A program made the translations under genes and the position numbers. 64,000 nt of DNA. It comes from Nemopilema nomurai. Its lineage: Eukaryota > Cnidaria > Scyphozoa > Rhizostomeae > Rhizostomatidae. This document shows, piece after piece, positions 56,701 through 64,000 of the stretch. The DNA is taken from positions 1,078,059 to 1,142,058 of the forward strand of contig ML133486.1 in the NCBI GenBank assembly GCA_003864495.1. Reading direction: 5' to 3'. The notes below the pieces were generated by a model, which did not search any database, was not told where the DNA came from, and saw only the letters and a list, made by a program, of their open reading frames with translations. Numbering within the stretch: the first letter of the stretch is position 1; each line of letters starts with the position of its first letter.

Positions 56701-59206
56701 CAGAGATCAATTTGCTTTAAAATACTTGTCTAATAATTCAAAGATATCTTGTTGTTTATATAACTTCTGCCCCTAACGTGTGATTAGGCCTTTGATCAAG
56801 CGACCTTTAGGGAAGGTCTAGCCGTTTGGCAAGTTCCCAGCAGGAACTACAACAACTGGAAGTGCTATTGACACCAGCACCCGTTCCGCCCTGCCAAGCC
56901 TTGGTGACTCTCTTTATGGCCCTATGCAGCTACACTTCACAGTCAAGTCAATGACACTGGCTCGGTAAAATAACGAGCCTTCTATTCACCTGCCACCAAG
57001 CGCAAAACGAGGTCAACGCAGTCGAGCGAGCGATGCAGGCTATTTTTTCAACCATGAAGTGTCATTGTCTCGACGTATTTTCTTTCTCTGCATGGCAAGA
57101 GGTCTGATCTTGAATTATAGATGACGTGGATTTTAGCGAATCGAAAACAAACACAAGCTACAGCCGATCAATTCAAAATAGCTACAGACTGATTTACACT
57201 GCTACAGTTTCCACCACTTTATCAAGCGATCAATGTGGCTTCACGACAATTCTGATCCGCAATTAATGACACGAGGATGTAGCGCGGGCGTCCCACCACG
57301 TGGAGGACGTGCCAAGTCACGTGTTGCCGTTTGCACCGACATGGCCTAGGTCCATTTTGATCGCAATGACCAGGACTTTTGTCTCATAGGCACACTGGGT
57401 TGTGTTGATATAACCGTGTTTTCATTACCGTTTCACTAGAATGCAGTGTACTTCGGTTAAGTTGCCAAAACAAACTAAAGCCGTTTGCTACAGAAACATG
57501 GGGCCTATTCAATTGTGATTTGATGGATGAATAAGGAAGGGCAATTTGGGTAACGAACTTTAAAAATTTAAGGAGTTGCATCTCCGTTGAAAGCGAAAAT
57601 TTGAATGGCCGGCAGATGGCGCAAAATTGGAAGCGTCACAACTATTCCAAAATCTGACAGCCGCAATAGGGTGTTTCAGTTCACAAACAATAGCGAAGAT
57701 TTAGCTTTCATTAAAAATGCAAGCAAAGGAACAGGTCGTCCATAGCTGTTGAACTCTTAGTTTTCCAAACCGCATATGAAACAAAAAAACATAAAGTGAG
57801 CTTCGAAGATCAAGTTTAGGCTTTAGGTCTATTTGTTGAATAGAAAGATACTGAAGGATTGATCGAGGTCCGCACGGCAAAGAAAAGAATCGCGAGCCTA
57901 TAATTGTTGTTATAACAAACTTTTGTGAATTGCTAAGTCATTGAACGCAAGAATTAAGATTCTCACTGCTTTAGCAATGATTTTTACATGAATAAATCAT
58001 AAGAATCAGCTTGTATGTTAATTGGCAGGCGAAGGTTCGGAGCTGGACTCTGAATCGAACAAAGAATGACTTTTTGAAAATTTTGCCTGCGACAACAAGC
58101 AAACGTTTGGGGTGAAGGCGAGAGTGGATTTGGTCAGAAACAAAGTTTGAAGACGGTAAGAGCTTAATCTATTTACAATACTATAGTTGATAATTAGAAT
58201 TAGATAGAAACATGGAACAGCGATTATAAGGCACTTTAACTGGTACTGACCAGCAAAAATGCGATTCAAACATTTATTGTGGTCGATGACAGAGGTCGTG
58301 TGAGACCCAAACGCGAACGTATTTATTTTTCAGTGGACAGAAATCTGCTGTTGTAAAAGAGACACGGCAATAGTAAGTTCGACAAAATACACAAAGGCTA
58401 TCCTTTTGCGAAGTAAAAGCCAACAAACTATAAAATTATACTACGAATTTATAAGGAGCACGAGTTCGATGAAGGAAAGGAAACTTTATTATGTTATAAA
58501 ACGGCGAAGTTTTAGGCGGGTATTTCTCAGCAATACGCCTAAAAGCCCTTGGATTTTCGCCTGTTCTAGCATTTAGCTGAAGGGCAGGCCGAAAGCTTTC
58601 AGGCATAGTGTCCCAGATCTGAGCATGTATCTCAAGAGAAGCACCATTCCTTGTCCATTTGTAAATCAAACCAATTTAGACTAACAAGCAAGGCCATGTA
58701 ATCTTAATGAGTTCCTCGTGATCACCTGTTATGGAAGCAACTGCCGGTACGGCTTCCCCTTATCTAAATATTCTTCGATACATGAAACGCTGCAAATGGT
58801 GCAAGCTAACATTACTCGCGGTGTAAGGAAATTTATTATCGTAAAAAATATATAGTAGACAAGAATTTTTCTAAGGTTGAAATCGTAGAAAGGTGAAACT
58901 GTAGAAGGTGGAGACAGTTTGAATGTTAAATAATAGTCATCCAGTTCATGGCCCGTATACAACAACTAAAGGCGAAAATTAACTTATATACTTCCAGTCC
59001 CATATCTTGATCTTTCGACAAAACAAAGAAGATACTCTCTCTCGTTAACAGTGAAATTTTTTTTATAAAAAATTCCAATGATCAAATATCTGGTCTTAAA
59101 ATGGGCCGTGAAAGAACACAAGTACTGAGTATAGCGCTATCAACACTGAAGATCGTGTCACATTGAACTACGAGTGTTTTTCTCTACTGCTGTTACGGTG
59201 TATATC
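53726..59206. other. Gene-poor stretch with weak open frames
   Basis: Minus-strand frames at 54228-54470 (a hydrophobic segment rich in Ile/Leu with a Cys-rich patch), 55670-55960 and 58500-58669 look somewhat protein-like, but none has a family match or a complete set of splice signals. No RNA gene recognised. Confidence 0.4.
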
Positions 59207-59311
59207 CCACATCGCAAATTTCCCACATCGCAAATTTCCCATATAGCACATTTCCCACATAGCACATTTCCCATATAGCACATTTCGCACATAGCACATT
59301 TCCCATATACG
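59207..59311. repeat. 16-bp minisatellite, about six to seven copies
   Basis: Tandem variants of CCCACATAGCACATTT (also CCCATATAGCACATTT and CCCACATCGCAAATTT) run without interruption. The variants partly alternate, which suggests a 32-bp higher-order unit. Confidence 0.9.
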
Positions 59312-62300
59312 ACATGCCGGAAACTCAATCACAGCTAGGGAAAAACAATAACATGGATGCAGGTCTCATCTCTCGATACGGGTCAAGAGGTTTTCTTCTA
59401 AATATCAGCTTCACCCTAGCTAGTTTTAAGATTTTAATATTTATTTTTGTCATCAACTGCTGGCCTCTGTTGTCCATTATCATGTGACACCTTTTCATCA
59501 CTTTATTCTGGAAACTGTTCAAGTCTAATTGGGTTTAAAATCGCTGAATGCATTTGAGTATGAGAAAACTATCGAGGAAGAGAATAGATGACCATATCAC
59601 TAATAAAACTCACAACAACCAATGACTGAATCTTCTTTGAAAACTCTTCTTGGTTACTTTGGTCGTGCTCTGTGTTAAAAGTCTCTATGTTCCCAGTGTC
59701 TTTAAATGTCTTGGAGTGGCTCACAGGAGCAACCCAAAGCTCTTTAAGAGAAAAGGAGATTTTCAAAACACATTGGAATGACAGCTATTTTATCTTTGAA
59801 GAATGTCAAGCCAGTCAACAATTAACTAGAGAGATTGTAAGACGGTGCTCATTGAATATTGTTTAAAAAGAGATAATTTTTTAGCGATCTCATTCAGTGT
59901 TGAAGATCTTATACCATTAGCCTTTGCTATATTTAAAAAATCCATTTAAACACACTAGGACACACAAGTTTGTCCAGGACGCACTTGAAATATGATTAGT
60001 GTTAAGACACGAGTGCAGTAAAATCTTCAATTCCTTGAAGATTCACTTTTGATAGAGATACAGGCTTCTCTTGAAGGCGGTTAGAGTTGTAGAAAATGGC
60101 CGTCGTTGAAAAGTCAATAGAATAGGTGCAATGAAGTGACCTTGTGGTAAGTTGGTGGCTATAGACTTAAACAGAATCTGACGCGGAACACACTGCTTTT
60201 CGTTATCCTATTTCCATAACAGGTCGTACATTTATTAATTAAACATGATTACGCATGGATTTTGAACTTCACAGACTAAAAAGACAGAAGCCTTTGAACA
60301 TGTGCGTAGTTTACGCGGAATGTCCATGAAAGTGTGTCACGTGATGGATGTGCACTCTGTAATTTGAGATTTGACCGGATTTGTTAAGAATGAAAATGCC
60401 GGAGAAATTGAAGGATTTGTAAGAATTAAAGTTGCTGATCGGCAACCAGGAAATAATCGCAAATCATCAATATTTGTGAAGCTTGTAAATCTAAAAAAGG
60501 AAAAGGGTAGATCTTTGTTTTAAAAACAAATCATATTGATCATTGAACTACATTTGAAACAAGTATCCCCTAACCAATAATGTTTAGCTCTACAGCAGTT
60601 GACAAGGATTATTTCTAGCAAAACAGCTTACAAGTGGCATTATATTTAGATATAGAAACAATACGAATTAGGTGCTTTAAGATGCACACGCCCAAATATG
60701 AAAACAAATGGCTTCGGACTTAATCGCAGAATTATCTTCCATGTTTTCTAATTTTGTCTCTGTAGTAATGAAAATAAAAAGCTTGAATATCTAATAGGGT
60801 GTACTAATCTTGCATTCAATCTGATAAGCAAAAGAGGTAGAAGTGGATCTTCAAGAAAACATACGATAGTCCAATCCACGCATCAAAGTAGGCAATAGCC
60901 ATTAATACATTTTGTGGTAAAAACATTTTAATATAAGAATTTTTTATAGGACCTTGTGTTGTATAACGTCTGAAGTAGCTTTTCATTGTCAATTAAGAAC
61001 GGATTCCTTGTCCTGCATCATTGATTGCATTGCATCCCAGCATCAAATTAATTATCCATTGTTTATAATGGTTACATTTAAGCGGATGCGCTTGCCACAA
61101 AAAGGAACATTAGAGCACCAACAAAATTAATCAGATTGTGCCGAGACGGTGGTGAGGATTACCCTTCTGCATTTTTCTTGTTTACTGTTTACTTGTTTTC
61201 TTGAAACTTGTGCTTCAAGTTTTGTGAAGGCAAAAATCACGCCATTAAATACGAGAAAAGATTCTGCCGAGACCCCCACAAACAATTCGGATAAAAGCAT
61301 TGCCCGGTTGGCTCTGGAAACAGCCGGATTGGTTTCCGGTCCACCAGGGTTATCAATGCGGCCAGATTCCAGTCTGGCTAGACGAGGTGCACCGGGTGAA
61401 AAATTGGGTCGGATCTATTTTTAAAGGCACCGGGCGGAGTCGGGCCTTCGTTTTGGAAGTAGTTAGGAAGGTCATCTTTAGGACAAATAAAAAGGTCTTT
61501 TCTTGGTTTTCGGGCCTTTTAAGTAACAATGCTAGGGTTAAATCAACCCTTTGACTGTTTTTCATGAGCTTTTTAGCTTTTCTGCAAAGAAGAACCAGTT
61601 GGACGAGGATCAAAATTTTGAGCGTATAAAAGCCCAAAGCTGCAATGCTATGCGATTCTTCTGGAGCATCTTCAATTTGATTTTTATTAACTTTTGTCAT
61701 CAATTGATATCACCAGAACGCACTTCAACTCCAGAATGAATAATATGAAATTTATTTTGAAAGGGATCTATTCTTAATAGATATTCCTTCAACAATTCAT
61801 TGAAAACGTTGTATTTCAAAAATCGCTTTTGTGACATCGACAATGGGGTGTTTCACCGAAGTCACCACAGCCAAGAAATCGTCATATTCAATATCATGAT
61901 GTCATTTGATCAAAGGACCTTGTTGTATGATCATAAATAAAGTGTAGCAAAAATTAACAAATGACACAAATTAGAACATGCTATTACAAAGTTTTGTATA
62001 TCTTATCTTTTTCTAAAGGCCAATCAAAGGTTTTCAGCAACTTGAAACACGAAAAGGAACAGTTGGCTCTCCAAAGCTCCAAAATAGGGTCACATAAACA
62101 GGCCCAACGTTTTCAATGGGCAGCTATCCTTGACCAATGCAATCAAATGCTACGCTTGCGCTAATAAATCCAATCTCGTGACATCTGCGATCCAAGACAC
62201 GGATTGCTGTGCATTAAGCGAAGGGTATTGTATTGCCATATCTGGCACAAGCTGTATCAAACATTTATAAATATTGGTCAGTAAAATGCGGCCAAGACCA

Positions 62301-64000
62301 TCGTGACGGGATTTTACAATGTTGAATTAAAGCACAACTTGCCCACAGACATTTTGCCAAATCCAAAAGATGTAGCAACCACAAAAGCATCGAATTTATA
62401 ATTAAATTCTTCGTGAAAATCGAGGAAGCGTGCCTTCAGAAATCCCATTTCCAGGCTTAAACAGGCATAATTCGTGCAAATTTTGTTGAAAACCCGAAGC
62501 GTTTGCGGTGCATGGAATTCAGTCGCACTGACTTTGGTAACCCGGGCTAATTATAGCTCGAATCAGAATATTTAAAGAGTTATGCAGCCCAAACTTACAG
62601 TTTTCAATATTTGCACCTCTAGTGCCATAAAGTTACTGAACATGAACTCCAATCTTTGCTTGACTATGCTATGTGAAGCTTTTGAAATACATATACCTGC
62701 CATTTAGAAACAAGTTATAATAAATGAACAGAAAACGTTAGATCTCAACTTCACCAACGCTCAACCTGCTCACCATAAACTTTAGCTGCATTGCCTTTAG
62801 TTTCATCGCTATCCTTTCAGCCAGAGCTAAAAATCCGTGCAAATCAATGGGAGACACGTGATGAATCAATTTAGGATTCATCTTTTGCAAAAAATTGTTC
62901 AATCATCCTTACATCACATGGCCGCTGAATTTATAATTTTATTGATGCTTGTGCGAAATATTTGTTTCTGTTAGTACCACTAAAGCGTCTCATCAGTCAT
63001 AAACTTACCCGAAACTACTTCTTAAATGGACGAAAATTATCCAAGTAGCTTGAAGCATGATGCAAAGGTTGAAATGAATAGATGCTTTTCCCAACTGAGC
63101 GAGTAAGCTGTCCTCATCACTTTAAACACATTTATGATTTCTTCAAATGGCCTTAAACGTCATTGTAGTCAAGAAAAGACCAAATGGAAAGGTGCCTTTC
63201 AACTAAAATGTAACTAGTCAAGAGCGGAAACGATGACGTAATGATGACGTAGACAAGGAATGACATTTGAAACTTCTGCGGATCTTTGAATTTCAGTTCA
63301 TTTCAGGATTGTGACGTCATGAGCCTGTTAAAGTTTTCGCAAAGTAGAAAATCCATTCAACGTGTTATAAATCGTTTGAGATGCAGCCATGAGTTCTGGA
63401 TCGATTCTATTGAATCATTGTACATCAAAAATTACTTAAAATTGCATGAAATAGAGAATGCAGTAATCCCCCAATGACCAAGGTCAAAAGCAAAGGTTTG
63501 CCAGGTTGCACAATGATGCTTGTTCAAAGCCTCGAGAAAAGCTTTTCCCTCTATAAATAATTTCATTTCCTTTCTTTGTCAATCTGATATGACAAGTTCT
63601 TTATGAGGTCAGGCCAGACTGATTGATTTAGCTAACAAAGAATAATTTAGATGACCAATTGGTTACCTTAATGTAGGAGCAGACTATCATGCAGCATTGT
63701 AATGGCTGAGACAACAAATAATATTTCTAATAAGTAATAAAATCATGACTGAATAATCAAATTATTATTACCGCTGTTTAGTAGGATAGAGTGGCACGAG
63801 AGAAGGCCCAGGACTTTAGGTCGCTTTTTAAGCACGCTTGCATTCATTTAAAAGATGTCTTGCCACGAGATGGACAAGTGAAAAGATGGACTCCTAATGT
63901 CTACATAGAATACGATTTTGTATAGAAAGGTAGACAGACCCAAAATCTCCAAAATGAAAAGAGGAAGGTTATGCAATAACGAAAATAAAATTACACTTTT
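59312..64000. other. Gene-poor right end
   Basis: A locally GC-richer segment at about 61290-61460 carries overlapping open frames (one reading SGPPGLSMRPDSSLARRG) but neither a domain nor splice signals could be assigned. Nothing else supported. Confidence 0.4.

Noticed and set aside
1..64000. CRISPR array, operon, riboswitch or prokaryotic attachment site
   Set aside because: The sequence is eukaryotic with spliced genes. The tandem repeats present are adjacent minisatellites without unique spacers.

Overview
The window looks like animal (metazoan) nuclear DNA. It is AT-rich and gene-sparse, with spliceosomal introns bounded by GT/AG and many decayed transposable elements. The gene content (a BOK-like BCL-2 protein, a dystroglycan-like receptor, a ZnF-TTF/DUF4371 hAT transposase and ER-type JmjC proteins) and the transposon style fit an invertebrate, perhaps an anthozoan cnidarian. 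The phylum is inference only. Nothing bacterial or organellar is seen.

Layout. (1) 1-13.2 kb: a minus-strand gene assembled here from splice signals. It has a 600-bp first coding exon (12600-13199) and at least four small downstream exons, all in phase 0, the last running off the left edge. Its introns hold a decayed LINE endonuclease fragment (about 7.6-8.0 kb) and several minisatellites. (2) 13.2-24.8 kb: no convincing gene. (3) 24785-25076: a 292-bp non-autonomous hAT-type element with a perfect 8-bp target duplication. (4) 26.6-35.4 kb: the most interesting region. Two JmjC-domain genes lie head to head (26650-28427 minus; 29006-35423 plus). Both encode an N-terminal signal-like segment, an HxD...H JmjC/cupin core, an acidic tail and a C-terminal HDEL, so they are predicted ER-lumenal 2-oxoglutarate oxygenases. 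A 4694-bp hAT transposon (29261-33954) with an apparently intact three-exon transposase has jumped into the plus copy. The minus copy preserves the exact empty target site, but carries a separate frameshift near its N-terminus. The core of the two copies is almost identical at DNA level while both protein ends have diverged, which suggests gene conversion between inverted paralogues. (5) 37865-39169: a two-exon minus-strand BOK-like BCL-2 family gene with the family's usual intron position just after the BH2 GGW. (6) 42649-44706: an intronless dystroglycan-like single-pass receptor. (7) 44.7-64 kb: mostly gene-poor, with a LINE 3' end, a SINE copy sharing its core with one at 36 kb, minisatellites and a few weak candidate exons.

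The genes do not form a functional cluster. The linked story is the JmjC pair, where duplication, conversion, transposon insertion and frameshift can all be read from one locus.
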